From Prodigiosinella aquatilis (GTDB lineage: Bacteria > Pseudomonadota > Gammaproteobacteria > Enterobacterales > Enterobacteriaceae), in NCBI GenBank assembly GCA_030388725.1, contig CP128857.1, forward strand, positions 1,674,001 through 1,738,000: a DNA stretch of 64,000 nucleotides. The letters run 5' to 3'. This document shows, piece by piece, positions 43,774 through 53,650 of the stretch. The notes under the pieces are model-generated. The model searched no databases and was not told the origin of the DNA. It saw only the letters and a program-made list of their open reading frames with translations. The position numbers and the translations under genes were made by a program. Within the stretch, counting starts at the first letter, position 1, and each line of letters begins with the position of its first letter.

Positions 43774-45339
43774 ATGTCCAAAAAGAGAAAAGCCAGGAGT
43801 TCCATGGAAACCTGTTTTAAGATCCTTCAGCTTAAGTTCGACCAGAAGCTGACCAACCGTTGCATCGCACTGACACTGAAAATCAGTGCATCAACAGTTT
43901 TTGAGGTGCTCTCCCGCTTTAAAGCCACGTCTCTCCCATGGCCCCTCCCTGAAGCAATATCCCATGATGCCCTTGAAAAGCGCATCTTCCCGGCCAAAAG
44001 TGCCTCTGCATCAGAACTGGTGATGCCTGACCTGCTTCACTTCGATACTGAGATGAGAAAGCCTGGCGTAACGCGACAGCTGCTGTGGATGGAGTACAAG
44101 GCTCAGGCCGGTGAGCTGGCGATGGGGTACTCCCACTTCTGCCGTTGCTACCGGGAGTGGAAAAAAACGCGCCGCCTCTCTATGCGCCAGGAGCACCGCG
44201 CCGGCGAAAAACTCTTTATCGACTTCTGTGGCCCGACGCTCCCCGTCATCAACCCGGATACCGGAGAAATACGCCGGGTGGCCATCTTCGTGGCCGTGAT
44301 GGGGGCATCCAACTACACCTACGTTGAGGCGTGTGAAGGCCAGGACATGATGTCCTGGCTGAACGCCAACAGCCGCTGCCTGACCTTCCTGGGCGGCGTG
44401 CCGAAGCTGCTTATCCCCGATAACCTCAAAAGCGCGGTGAAAAAGGCCGATCGCTATGAGCCTGTCATCAATGACAGCTATCAGGCGCTGGCAGAGCACT
44501 ACGGCACCGTTATTATCCCGACCCGCCCCTATAAGCCGAAAGACAAACCGAAAGCAGAAAACGGCGTCCTCATCGTCGAAAGATGGCTGCTTGCCCGCAT
44601 CCGCAATGAAACCTTCTACACGCTCAGGGCGCTGAATACCCGCCTGCGGGAGTTGCTGACGGACATGAATAACCGGCCAATGAAAGGGTACGGCAACCAG
44701 ACCCGCGCAGAGCGCTTCCGCATACTGGATGCGCCGGCACTCTCACCGCTGCCTCTGGCGACGTATGAATACACGGAGTACAAAGCGGTGAAGGTCGGCC
44801 CTGACTACCACGTTGAATATGCCCGCCACTGGTACTCGGTTCCGCACGAACTGGTCGGTCAGCGCCTGTCGCTGAAAGCAGGTCAGACGGTGGTTCAGCT
44901 CTGGCACAAGGGGCAGTGCGTGGCGCAGCATCCGCGCAGTTCGCATGAGTATAAGCACACTACCAATCCGCTGCATATGCCGGCTCAACACCGGGGGCAC
45001 GGAACCTGGACACCGGAACGACTGCTCGAGATGGGATGCAGCATCGGCCCGTTCACCGGCAGGGTGGTTGACGCCATGCTGAAAGCAAAGGCTCATCCGG
45101 AGCTGGCCTACCGCGCGGTACTCGGTCTGATCGCGCTGCAGAAAAAATACGGAAAAGAGCGGCTGGAAAAAGCCAGTTGCGTCGCCTGGCACTATAACGC
45201 ACCGGACAGACGCTTTATCGACAACCTGCTGCGTCACCATCGTGAGCACCAGGAGCTGCCGTTATCCCGTCAGAGCGAGCAGCACACCGTGACCTCACCT
45301 GAGCATGAAAACCTGCGCGGCCCGGGCTACTACCACTAA
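43774..45339 (+). CDS. istA: IS21 transposase IstA
   Basis: 521 residues from the ATG at 43774, six bases after GGAG; the frame is open from 43630 through the terminal repeats. Helix-turn-helix LTNRCIALTLKISASTVFEV is followed by the rve catalytic core: LFIDFCGPTLPVINPDTGEI (first aspartate), LIPDNLKSAVKKADRYEP (second) and AENGVLIVERWLLARI (glutamate). The C-terminal half contains the beta-barrel and RVVDAMLKAKAHPELAYRAV. IstA catalyses transposition with IstB. Confidence 0.93.
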   Translation: MSKKRKARSSMETCFKILQLKFDQKLTNRCIALTLKISASTVFEVLSRFKATSLPWPLPEAISHDALEKRIFPAKSASASELVMPDLLHFDTEMRKPGVTRQLLWMEYKAQAGELAMGYSHFCRCYREWKKTRRLSMRQEHRAGEKLFIDFCGPTLPVINPDTGEIRRVAIFVAVMGASNYTYVEACEGQDMMSWLNANSRCLTFLGGVPKLLIPDNLKSAVKKADRYEPVINDSYQALAEHYGTVIIPTRPYKPKDKPKAENGVLIVERWLLARIRNETFYTLRALNTRLRELLTDMNNRPMKGYGNQTRAERFRILDAPALSPLPLATYEYTEYKAVKVGPDYHVEYARHWYSVPHELVGQRLSLKAGQTVVQLWHKGQCVAQHPRSSHEYKHTTNPLHMPAQHRGHGTWTPERLLEMGCSIGPFTGRVVDAMLKAKAHPELAYRAVLGLIALQKKYGKERLEKASCVAWHYNAPDRRFIDNLLRHHREHQELPLSRQSEQHTVTSPEHENLRGPGYYH

Positions 45340-45363
45340 CTGACAACCAGAGGAACCGACTGT

Positions 45364-46119
45364 ATGAGCGATAACCTGTTAAACAAACTGACCCAACTGA
45401 AGCTCCCGGCGATGGCCGGTGGGCTGATACGCCAGCGAGAAACGCCCCAGACTTACGAGGAGCTGTCGTTCGAGGAGCGGCTGACCCTGCTGGCCGATGA
45501 TGAGTTGCTGAACAGAGAAAACGGTCGTGTTGCGCGGCTGAGAAAAAGCGCCAACCTGAAGTACCAGGCAGCCCCGGAGGGGCTGCATTACCCGGTCTCA
45601 CGGGGTCTGCGGGCCGAGCAGATGCGGGAACTGCTGAACGGTCACTACATCACCCACAAGAAAAGCCTGTTGATCACCGGTCCGACGGGGTGTGGAAAAA
45701 GTTGGATAGCCAATGCGCTGGGTGAGCAGGCATGCCGACAGAAACACAGCGTGCAGTACTGGCGTACGGGACGGCTACTGGAGATGCTGGCGCAGGGTCG
45801 CGTTGACGGCAGCTGGCTGAAGCACCTGAAACAGCTGCAAAAAACGCAGGTGCTCATCCTGGACGATCTGGGTCTGGAGCCACTGAGCAACGCGCAATGT
45901 AACGACCTGTTGGAGATAATCGAAGACCGCTACGGACAAAGCAGTACCATCGTGGTGAGCCAGTTCCCAGTAGACAAGTGGCACGGTCTGATGGAGAACC
46001 CGACAACGGCAGATGCGATCCTGGACAGGCTGGTGCATAACGCGCACAGACTGGCACTCCAGGGTGAGTCAATGAGGAAAAATAAACCGGGAGTGGAAAG
46101 CGACGAAAAAACAGGTTAA
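45364..46119 (+). CDS. istB: IS21 helper ATPase IstB
   Basis: 251 residues, 24 bases after istA. AAA+ ATPase with Walker A GPTGCGKSWIANAL near residue 105 and Walker B VLILDDLGLEPL near 165, followed by IVVSQFPVDKWH. IstB selects target DNA and stimulates IstA. Both genes are intact, so this element may be active. Confidence 0.94.
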   Translation: MSDNLLNKLTQLKLPAMAGGLIRQRETPQTYEELSFEERLTLLADDELLNRENGRVARLRKSANLKYQAAPEGLHYPVSRGLRAEQMRELLNGHYITHKKSLLITGPTGCGKSWIANALGEQACRQKHSVQYWRTGRLLEMLAQGRVDGSWLKHLKQLQKTQVLILDDLGLEPLSNAQCNDLLEIIEDRYGQSSTIVVSQFPVDKWHGLMENPTTADAILDRLVHNAHRLALQGESMRKNKPGVESDEKTG

Positions 46120-46318
46120 AAAGCAGTAGGAAAAGTTAAGTTCCCGGCTGATCGAATGGATGAGAATCGCTGATCGAACTTCGATGCCAATCCGTGATCG
46201 AATAGAGCGGAATACGCAATCCTGCTTCAAGCGGGGTGCCAGGAACTGTAAAATAACGGTGGAGGGGAACGGAATTCATAAATAAAAGTATGGCAGAATC
46301 GTACATATTTACCGGTGA

Positions 46319-46564
46319 TTGTTAGTTATGGTGGCGATGGTCAAAGAAACTGGCATACCTCTCATGGCCAGCGTTGCTCGCATGGTGGAAAAGCGCCTTT
46401 ACAGCATCCTGACAGCAATGAAAAACGGGGTATCGAACGGTAATGTGGAGTCTCTGAGCAGTAAAATCCGCCTGCTTAGAATAAAATCACGTGGCTTCAG
46501 GAATAAAGAACGGTACAAACTGGGCGTGTTGTTCCACTATGGAAAGCTGGATATGAGGTATTGA
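46319..46564 (+). pseudogene. C-terminal remnant of an ISL3-family transposase
   Basis: 81 codons, of which NGVSNGNVESLSSKIRLLRI and KSRGFRNKERYKLGVLFHYG match the C-terminal end of ISL3-type transposases (normally SNG-xEG-NNKIK...GFRN). The catalytic N-terminal part is missing. It follows the IS21 right end. Confidence 0.7.
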
Positions 46565-46608
46565 AAGAGCGGAATAAGCAACCAAAACCAGGCCGCTTAT
46601 TAATTTAC

Positions 46609-46920
46609 TCAAAGTGGATGAATAACTTCTACTTCATGCTGAAAAACATAGGGGTCTGACAATAAGCAAAATTTATCATCGTCGAGGTAGGTGACAGCTA
46701 CGTGGTAGTCGTCACCCGCGAAAGCTTTAACCGCCTCAATATATTCCCAATATGTTGCAAGGAAAAAATGTTCCCAGCTCCCTTGGGTAACTCTTTTTAC
46801 AAAAGCACCTTTGTTACTCTCGATCTCCTGAGAATGCCTCACACCAGTTAAATCAAGATGTGCAGCGAAATCCTCAGTGTGTTCAAGCGGTACACATCCA
46901 TGCCATGTCCTTACGATCAT
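46609..46920 (-). CDS. Small ABM/dimeric alpha-beta barrel protein
   Basis: 103 residues beginning MIVRTWHGCVPLEHTEDFAA and ending with YHVAVTYLDDDKFCLLSDPY and a short tail. This pattern (VRTWHG, HSQEIESNKGAF, HFFLATYWEYIEAVKAFAGD) is that of antibiotic biosynthesis monooxygenase-like stress proteins with a ferredoxin-like barrel, which act as small oxygenases or heme-degrading enzymes, or have unknown function. It lies between IS elements; its upstream DNA was replaced by IS3 copy 1, which ends 30 bases from the start codon. Confidence 0.7.
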   Translation of the reverse strand: MIVRTWHGCVPLEHTEDFAAHLDLTGVRHSQEIESNKGAFVKRVTQGSWEHFFLATYWEYIEAVKAFAGDDYHVAVTYLDDDKFCLLSDPYVFQHEVEVIHPL

Positions 46921-46950
46921 TGTTCTTCTCCAGCGAAAGTTGGACTAATA

Positions 46951-48553
46951 GGGGATGCGGATGTTTTCTTGGACGGTTTTATTGCGCGATGCCGAGTTGT
47001 CGACGGTACATTTCCGGGCTGAGTGCTCCCAGCGACAACTTGATGCGATGTTCGTTATACCATCGTATATAGGCATCAACATGCTGCATAAAGTGCTCAG
47101 GTGTCACGCCTGACCACTCATGACCATAGTACATTTCCGTTTTCAGGCGACCAAAGAACCCTTCACAAGCCGCATTATCCGGTGAACAGCCTTTACGGGA
47201 CATCGAACGGATAAGACTGGCAGCATTCACACGCTTAAGCCAGCCTGGCCAGCGGTAATACCCGCCTCGATCGCTATGGATTATTGGTCGTTCGCCTGCG
47301 GTTAATGTGCTGATTGCACCATCCAGCATGGTATTCGCCAGTTCTGCATCCGGGCGTGTACCCAACGACCAGCTCACAACTTTACCATCGAAGCAGTCGA
47401 TTACAGGTGACAACCATACTTTGCCTGACGGCAACTGAAACTCCGTGATATCTGTCAGCCATTTTTGATTAGGCTGTTCCGCGTTAAAGTCTCTGGCGAG
47501 AAGATTGTCAGGTGCCGGGCCGATTTCTCCGCCGTATGAGCTGTAGCGGCGCCGACGGTTTCGACTGACCACAAGCTGTTCTTCCACCATAAGTCTGCGT
47601 ACAACCTTCTCAGAGAGTCGCTGGCCTTTGTGCCGTAGCATAGCGTGCAGACGGCGATAGCCATAACAACGATAGTTACCGTTGAAGATCTCTGTTATTG
47701 CGATACGTACGGTCGCGTATTTATCTCCCGAGCGCAGAGCTGTCCGGTGGTAAAAAAACTGCTCCGTGCAAGTTCAAGGACTCGCAGCAGCTCTGTCAAC
47801 GGGTACGAGCCTCTCAGGACATCAGCGATCTGCGTCTTTTCCCTGTTTGTCAGAGTGCTGACGCTGATGCCCGGGTCTTTTTTTATGATTTCCTCCGCTT
47901 TTTTCAGGATATCGAGCTCCATCTGCTGTCGACGTATCTCCTGATTAAGTCGGTTAACTTCTTCGCGCAGAGTGTCGAGCTCTTCCGTAAGAGACGGCTT
48001 TTCATGTTTGCGCATGGACTGGTAAGCCTCATCGCCGATGATTTCATCTTTCCATTTGTACAATACCGTGCGACTGATGCCAACGTTCATGGCGATTTCT
48101 CTGGCAGGTACATGCCGTGTACAAAGCGCCATGACAGCCTGACGTTTCACCTCAGGTTCAAAAGGTGCATTTTGATTGATCGTACTGGTGAAAATAAGCC
48201 GTCTGCCGGGATGACGTTCATTAACCCAGCGAGCCAATACATCACAGCAGGGATAACCAAGAGTCCTGCTGGTAAACGCCAGGCAGCAGCCATGGTTAAG
48301 ATAATGTTCAACAGCAGCCTGCTTTTGCACATCAGAGTAACGAGGCTTACGGAGTATGGATTTTGTAGCACCGTCACTCGCTTCCCATAAACGGATCCAG
48401 CGTCGTAGATTTCTTTTAGAGGGGTAACCCAGTTCACGAACTACAGGAGCCAGTTTTCTGCCGTATTTAAAGTAAAGTTCAATTGCGCGGAGCCGTTCTG
48501 CTTCGGTAAACATTATTTATCACCTGAGAGTCCAGGAAATCGTCCGCACCCCC
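46951..48553 (-). mobile_element. IS3-family element, copy 1
   Basis: 1603 bases bounded by imperfect inverted ends: GGGGATGCGGATGTTTTCTT at 46951 and, from 48553 inwards on the other strand, GGGGGTGCGGACGATTTCCT. It is nearly identical to copy 2 (60441-62044) but in opposite orientation and one base shorter. It has no obvious matching target duplication, as the flanks read TAATA and ATTAC. Confidence 0.9.
46979..48513 (-). pseudogene. IS3-family transposase (single-frame type), frameshifted copy
   Basis: The reading frame matches the intact 511-codon transposase of copy 2 but is split: 47695-48513 and 46979-47641. The break is an A7 run at 47752-47758 (plus-strand view) where copy 2 has eight T residues. 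Other differences between the copies are a handful of substitutions (ERDT to ELDT, SYCG to SYGG, GGHY to GGYY). The DDE residues are otherwise present. It could still be expressed by slippage at the homopolymer. Confidence 0.85.
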
Positions 48554-48554
48554 A

Positions 48555-51500
48555 TTACAGTCTTATATCATTGGCGCTAACACAGGTAAATCTCAAACGA
48601 TTGCGAACGTAATTGCTTCTGCAGTAGCTGACGGCAAAACGGTCTTATTCGTCGCAGAAAAAATGGCTGCACTTGAGGTGGTGAAACGTCGTCTCGACCA
48701 TGCAGGTGTTGGCGACGCATGTTTAGAGTTGCATAGTAATAAAGCGAACAAAAGGGTTTTCCTGGAGGAATTAAAGAGGGTCTGGGAGCTAGGATCCCCA
48801 AGGGGTGAATTTCCAGATACACTGGTTGAAAACTTAACGGATGCTCGAGATAAACTTAACGAGCATTCCGCAAGGTTGCACAAGATATATTATCCTTCCA
48901 CTTTCTCTCCCTATCAGGTAATGGGGCATCTTGTCCGGTTACGCCAGTTAGGCCAAGCTCCGACTGATTTCAGTCTCGGAAATTTTGAACAATGGAATGT
49001 CAATGATCTTGAGAAACGCATTGATCTCGTAAAAGAGATTGTTGATCGCATCCGAGATATTGGTTTGCCTGATCAGCATCCGTGGAATGGTGTTGGTCTT
49101 GAGCAGATCTTACCTATGGATGTAGAAAAACTAATCCCACGTCTGCAAGAACTTAAAGAAGATGTTGTACGCCTTACAAACGATGTCGCAAGCCTGTCTG
49201 GTGAACTTGCTGTGACTCCTATGCCGGAGACGTTCTTATCCATTGGGAAATTAGTTCAGGTTTCTGAATGCATCAATAAAGCCCCTGACTTATCAGTGAA
49301 AGCTCTTACCTCAGCTGTTTGGCATGGCAACACTCTTGCGATTAAAAGTCTTATTGCGTTGGGCAAGCAGTATCAGCAAACCCGCTTGAATCTTGAGCCA
49401 GATATAGTAGCTGAAGAAATCGAAACTCCAGTTAGCGAACTGGAAGATGCACTGGCAAAACTTCCTCAGGATTTTCATGTTAACGGTTTTTCCGCTGCTC
49501 GTTCTCTGTCAAAACCCTTAGCTAAGTTATACCTTGATGCAGCCCGCTTACATGAAGAACTAGGTACTCAGGAAGGGTACAGCACTGTTCAAGAAATAGA
49601 ACGTCTTATCGCACTGGGCGAAAGAATTGCAGCAGCACCTAACGCCAGTCCTGACGCCTTTATTGCCTCAGTCTGGGACCATGGTGTTGAGAAAGCAGCT
49701 GAATTGGTTGAGTCGATTGCCTCTTTCAGAATCGCTAACGAATCTCTTAAGCCCAAAATCAATGAGGTTGCCTGGAGTACAGATGTTCTGGAGGCCAGGA
49801 ATCTTCTTGCGAGCCATACTGGCCTTTTCCGCTACCTGAATGGAAACTGGAGAAAAGCGAAAGCACTCGTTGGTTCTTTACTGCGAGATCGGTCTCTACC
49901 TGTTGACCAGCAGGTGCTGTTGCTGGACGAGCTAATTAGAGCGCAAGGCGAGAGGAAAAAAATTCAGGAAGGTAATGATTTTGGTCATTCTGCCTTCGGT
50001 AGCGATTGGCGCGGTGAAAAAAGTGACAGCTCTTCTTTAATGGCATTAGTTGAATGGATGAGAACGCTCCGTGGTGTAGGGGCTGAAGCTCGGCTATTAG
50101 CCAGCCGACTTGTTGACCGAGAGGGTGTGAAACTCCGTGCGCAACAATTGAACCAGCTACTGCAACAGGTTCGGGCCCAATTGGATATACTCTGGAGTGC
50201 ATTTGGTCTATCACCTGAAGAGCACTTTACTAACCAGATATCTGTCACCCGTGTTTCATTAATGTTCATTGAACAAAAAATTCAACATCTTATAAAACTC
50301 GATGAACAATGCACCCGTGTAATGGTGAAACCGCCTGCACGTATAGATGAACGTTGCCAGTTAGTCACCCGAATGATTGAGTTACAGAAACTCATTGCGG
50401 AACTACGTGCGGAAACCCCTCTTGCTGAGAGTGCTTTTGACGGGCAGTGGAAAGAGTTGTTATCTGACTGGGAATACCTGAGTCAGGCCTGTTGTTGGTT
50501 AGAAAATAATAGTGCATTACGTTTCGTTGCTGCAAAACTTACAAACAGAGCCAAAACTGCCCAAATTGTACGAGAAACTTACCAGTTCAGCCAAAAGATA
50601 GTCAATGAACTGGAACAAATAGCGAAGGAATTAAAAGGGCCTATCAAAAACCTTTTCGGATCGACATTTGATGAATTAAAAATATCGGTTGCGTGCGAGA
50701 AACTTCAAACATGGGTTGCGAGTGCAGAACAGCTATCTAAGTGGGTTGCGTATCAGCATCGTATTGCTCAGGCTCAAAAATATGGATTATCTGAAGTTGT
50801 AAAAAAACTCGCCAGTGGAGAGATTTCGGTAGATTCTTCGATCTCTGCCGTAGAGCGTACCTATTTTGAGTCGTTACTTAAAATCATGGTTCTCGAAGAA
50901 CCTGAACTGGTTCGTTTTGATGGCGAACTTCACTCTCGGCAGGTTACAGGATTTGCAGAGCTTGACCTTAAACGTATCAAAGCCGCTAGCCTTGAGGTTG
51001 TACGTGCCCACCATAGACAAATCCCATCCAAGAGCGGTGGAGTCGGTCCTGTAGGTGTTCTGCGTTCGGAAATGGTGAAGAAGAGAGGTCATTTGCCGAT
51101 ACGTCAGTTAATGCTGAAGGCTGGCGTTGCTATTCAGGCATTAAAACCAGTAATGATGATGAGTCCGTTATCCGTCGCCCAATTCCTCATTCCCGGTAAA
51201 CAAAAGTTCGACCTTTTGGTCATGGATGAAGCGAGCCAGATACAACCAGTTGATGCGATTGGTGCAATTACCCGTTGCAAGCAGGTTGTAGTTGTTGGGG
51301 ATGAACGCCAACTCCCGCCTACGCGATTCTTCGCTAAAATGACAGAGTCTGCTGCTAATGATGACGATGATGAAATATCTCAGGTTGCTGATATCGAGAG
51401 TGTTCTTGGTTTATTTATCGCTAGAGGGTTGCCTCAACGTATGTTGAGATGGCACTATCGCAGCCGCCATCAATCATTGATTGCTGTCTCCAATAGTCAG

Positions 51501-53114
51501 TTCTATGAAAATAAACTCTTTATCGTACCGAGCCCTTACACTCAGGAAGCTGGTATGGGTCTGCAATTCCATCACATCCCTGATGGTGTGTTTGAGTCAG
51601 GTGGCAAGGGAACTAATACGGTAGAAGCGAAAGTTGTTGCTAAAGCAATCATGGAACATGCACGTAAATATCCTGAACAGTCGCTTGGTGTTGCAACATT
51701 CTCTGTTTCCCAACGCAAGGTTATTCAGGATGAACTTGAACTATTGCGTCGCCTGAACCCCTATTTAGAAGATTTTTTCAATGCGCATCCTAGTGAGCCT
51801 TTCTTTGTTAAAAACCTTGAGAACGTACAGGGTGATGAACGTGATGTCATCATGATATCTGTCGGCTATGCTAGGAATGCACAGGGATACATGGCGATGC
51901 GTTTCGGTCCCTTGGGGTTTGAGGGGGGCGAACGGAGGTTAAATGTGTTAATCAGCCGAGCCAAACGGCGTTGCGAAGTTTTCGCTTCAATCACAGATAA
52001 AGATATCGATCTGGAACGAGCAAAGGGTAAAGGTGTATTTGCTTTTAAACTCTTCCTGCAGTATGCCCGTACCGGGCGGATATCCTTGGCGCAGCGTTCT
52101 GAAAGAAAAATGGATAGTGTATTTGAAGAGCAGGTTGCTGACGCGCTTCAGAAAGCCGGTTATCAGGTTCATCCTCAGGTCGGTATCGCTGGATTCTTTA
52201 TAGACTTAGCTATCGCTGATCCAGATATGCCAGGGCGATACTTGATTGGTATTGAGTGCGATGGATGTGCTTATCACTCATCACGCTCTGCGCGAGAGCG
52301 CGATCGCTTGCGTCAGGCTGTACTTGAAGATCATGGGTGGATTATCCATCGTATCTGGAGTACTGATTGGTTCCATCGGCCCGAAGAACAGATGGAGCGC
52401 ACACTTCAGGCCATAGAATCTGCCAAAAAAGAGCTATCAGAACGAGGTGAACAATTACGACAGAGCGCGCGAGCAGTCCCTGTTGAAATCGTTACTGTCG
52501 ACAGGGGACCTGTCGTTGAGATTGGACTTGTCGATTCGGATATTCCAAACGAATCTGAGAATGCCTATGTGGAGGCTACTCCGTCCGTTAATATGAGTTA
52601 CGAATTGCATGAAACTCCTCTGGGTATTCTTAGTGAAATGATTGAACAGATTGTTGAGGTTGAGTCCCCGGTACATGTGAGTGAGGTTATAACCAGATTA
52701 CGAACTGCCTGGGGATTGCAACGTGCTGGAGCCAGAATCGAGGCCGTTGTTAACAGGGCCATTAATCTAGTATGTAATAAAGATGATATTTTTCAGGATG
52801 GTCAATTTTTAATACATCAGAAATCAAAGATTATTTTACGGAATCGACAGAATGTTCAGTCATCGGGACTGCGTAAAACTGAGATGCTGCCTCATCAGGA
52901 AATAGCTACGGGAATCATTAAGGTTGTAAAAAATAACCTTGGTGCAACAGAAGAAGAGATAGTTATGTCTATTTCTAGATCTCTTGGATTTAAAGCAACA
53001 AGTGGAACCTTACGTAAAGTCATTTCAGAGGTAATTGAACAGCTTCTCTTTAAAGGCGCTCTTATAAAAGAAGATACGTTGATCGTTGAGAATAAAGAAA
53101 TAATTACAGAATGA
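48555..53114 (+). CDS. Superfamily 1 helicase with C-terminal nuclease domain, N-terminally truncated
   Basis: The coding frame enters directly from IS3 copy 1. It shows a damaged Walker A, GANTGKSQTIANVIAS, where the family has GPPGTGKS, then a helical insertion of about 800 residues. Helicase motifs follow: VMDEASQIQPVDAIGAI (motif II), VVGDERQLPPTRFF (III), MLRWHYRSRHQSLI (IV), ENVQGDERDVIM (V) and RRLNVLISRAKRR (VI). A Vsr/PD-(D/E)XK-type domain comes next (HPQVGIAGFFIDLAIADPD, IGIECDGCAYHSSRSARERD), then a DUF3320-like tail. These helicases (DUF4011 family) are frequent in defence islands. The DUF4011 N-terminus is missing. The first in-frame ATG is at 48663, after the Walker A. The product is probably not functional. 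Confidence 0.85.
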   Translation, partial: LQSYIIGANTGKSQTIANVIASAVADGKTVLFVAEKMAALEVVKRRLDHAGVGDACLELHSNKANKRVFLEELKRVWELGSPRGEFPDTLVENLTDARDKLNEHSARLHKIYYPSTFSPYQVMGHLVRLRQLGQAPTDFSLGNFEQWNVNDLEKRIDLVKEIVDRIRDIGLPDQHPWNGVGLEQILPMDVEKLIPRLQELKEDVVRLTNDVASLSGELAVTPMPETFLSIGKLVQVSECINKAPDLSVKALTSAVWHGNTLAIKSLIALGKQYQQTRLNLEPDIVAEEIETPVSELEDALAKLPQDFHVNGFSAARSLSKPLAKLYLDAARLHEELGTQEGYSTVQEIERLIALGERIAAAPNASPDAFIASVWDHGVEKAAELVESIASFRIANESLKPKINEVAWSTDVLEARNLLASHTGLFRYLNGNWRKAKALVGSLLRDRSLPVDQQVLLLDELIRAQGERKKIQEGNDFGHSAFGSDWRGEKSDSSSLMALVEWMRTLRGVGAEARLLASRLVDREGVKLRAQQLNQLLQQVRAQLDILWSAFGLSPEEHFTNQISVTRVSLMFIEQKIQHLIKLDEQCTRVMVKPPARIDERCQLVTRMIELQKLIAELRAETPLAESAFDGQWKELLSDWEYLSQACCWLENNSALRFVAAKLTNRAKTAQIVRETYQFSQKIVNELEQIAKELKGPIKNLFGSTFDELKISVACEKLQTWVASAEQLSKWVAYQHRIAQAQKYGLSEVVKKLASGEISVDSSISAVERTYFESLLKIMVLEEPELVRFDGELHSRQVTGFAELDLKRIKAASLEVVRAHHRQIPSKSGGVGPVGVLRSEMVKKRGHLPIRQLMLKAGVAIQALKPVMMMSPLSVAQFLIPGKQKFDLLVMDEASQIQPVDAIGAITRCKQVVVVGDERQLPPTRFFAKMTESAANDDDDEISQVADIESVLGLFIARGLPQRMLRWHYRSRHQSLIAVSNSQFYENKLFIVPSPYTQEAGMGLQFHHIPDGVFESGGKGTNTVEAKVVAKAIMEHARKYPEQSLGVATFSVSQRKVIQDELELLRRLNPYLEDFFNAHPSEPFFVKNLENVQGDERDVIMISVGYARNAQGYMAMRFGPLGFEGGERRLNVLISRAKRRCEVFASITDKDIDLERAKGKGVFAFKLFLQYARTGRISLAQRSERKMDSVFEEQVADALQKAGYQVHPQVGIAGFFIDLAIADPDMPGRYLIGIECDGCAYHSSRSARERDRLRQAVLEDHGWIIHRIWSTDWFHRPEEQMERTLQAIESAKKELSERGEQLRQSARAVPVEIVTVDRGPVVEIGLVDSDIPNESENAYVEATPSVNMSYELHETPLGILSEMIEQIVEVESPVHVSEVITRLRTAWGLQRAGARIEAVVNRAINLVCNKDDIFQDGQFLIHQKSKIILRNRQNVQSSGLRKTEMLPHQEIATGIIKVVKNNLGATEEEIVMSISRSLGFKATSGTLRKVISEVIEQLLFKGALIKEDTLIVENKEIITE

Positions 53115-53120
53115 TTTGGA

Positions 53121-53551
53121 CTATGAGGTGATGATATCACCTCTATTCAGGTGGCCAAATTTAGTGTGCCACTTCAGGTGACCCGTTGCATCAATTACCA
53201 CCTCAACGTGATTGCCGGAGAGTAGCAAGTCTATGTCGTCACCGATGGCGATTTTATTATTTCTGCAGGCTTCGGCATACTGCTCGTTTGTGCTGAAACT
53301 TTCCAGTCCTGTTCGGTGTACCCTCCGACCCTGAGTGCTTCGAAACACTTTGCGAAGTCTGAGCGAATGGTTATTGATACCAGCGACATCCTCACCATTT
53401 GCTGTAACTGTACGATCAGATCTGTGTCCATCTGACCGGAGCCCGCTAGCATAACACCTACAGGTTTTAATCCTTCAGCACGCTCTTTTAACGAATTAAG
53501 GATGCGGTTGCATATGATTTGTTCTGCGAAATTTAAATGTTCTCTATACAT
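53121..53551 (-). pseudogene. Fragment of a homoserine dehydrogenase-like (SAF/DRL) NAD(P) oxidoreductase
   Basis: From the ATG at 53551 the protein reads NFAEQIICNRILNSLKERAE, then VGVMLAGSGQMDTDLIVQLQ, a Rossmann NAD(P)-binding start. After a frameshift near 53300 it continues YAEACRNNKIAIGDDIDLLL and HVEVVIDATGHLKWHTKFGH. This order is that of the homoserine dehydrogenase-like SAF-domain oxidoreductases. Only about 140 of some 430 residues remain and the frame is broken. The sequence stops at a TAG at 53121, beside the helicase end, so a recombination cut away the rest. It may once have belonged to the phosphonate cluster next to it. Confidence 0.6.
53125..53143. terminator. Hairpin at the helicase 3' end
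   Basis: GAGGTGAT and ATCACCTC form an 8-bp stem with a GAT loop, eleven bases after the helicase stop and overlapping the end of the convergent oxidoreductase fragment. A likely terminator, although no U-tract follows. Confidence 0.45.
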
Positions 53552-53650
53552 AATCTTCTTTCATGAAGATTTTATGAAAGCCCTGATACATGCAGGATTT
53601 TCAATAAATAATTCCATACAATATAAGCATCTTAATAAAGGAGATTACTG

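Larger units (their letters stand above)
43558..46205 (+). mobile_element. IS21-family insertion sequence
   Basis: An element of about 2.6 kb encoding IstA and IstB in tandem. Its left end has a set of terminal repeats with TGGCAT and CGATC blocks, and its right end (46150-46205) has matching inverted copies (GATCGAATGGA, CTGATCGAACTTCGATGCCA, GTGATCGAAT). The exact outer ends were not fixed. Confidence 0.9.

Noticed and set aside
44011..44499. Long antisense frame inside istA
   Set aside because: It mirrors the high-GC third-position pattern of istA and has no family match.
47645..48390. Long plus-strand frames opposite the IS3 transposase
   Set aside because: They are exact shadows of the transposase and recur opposite copy 2; no independent signals.
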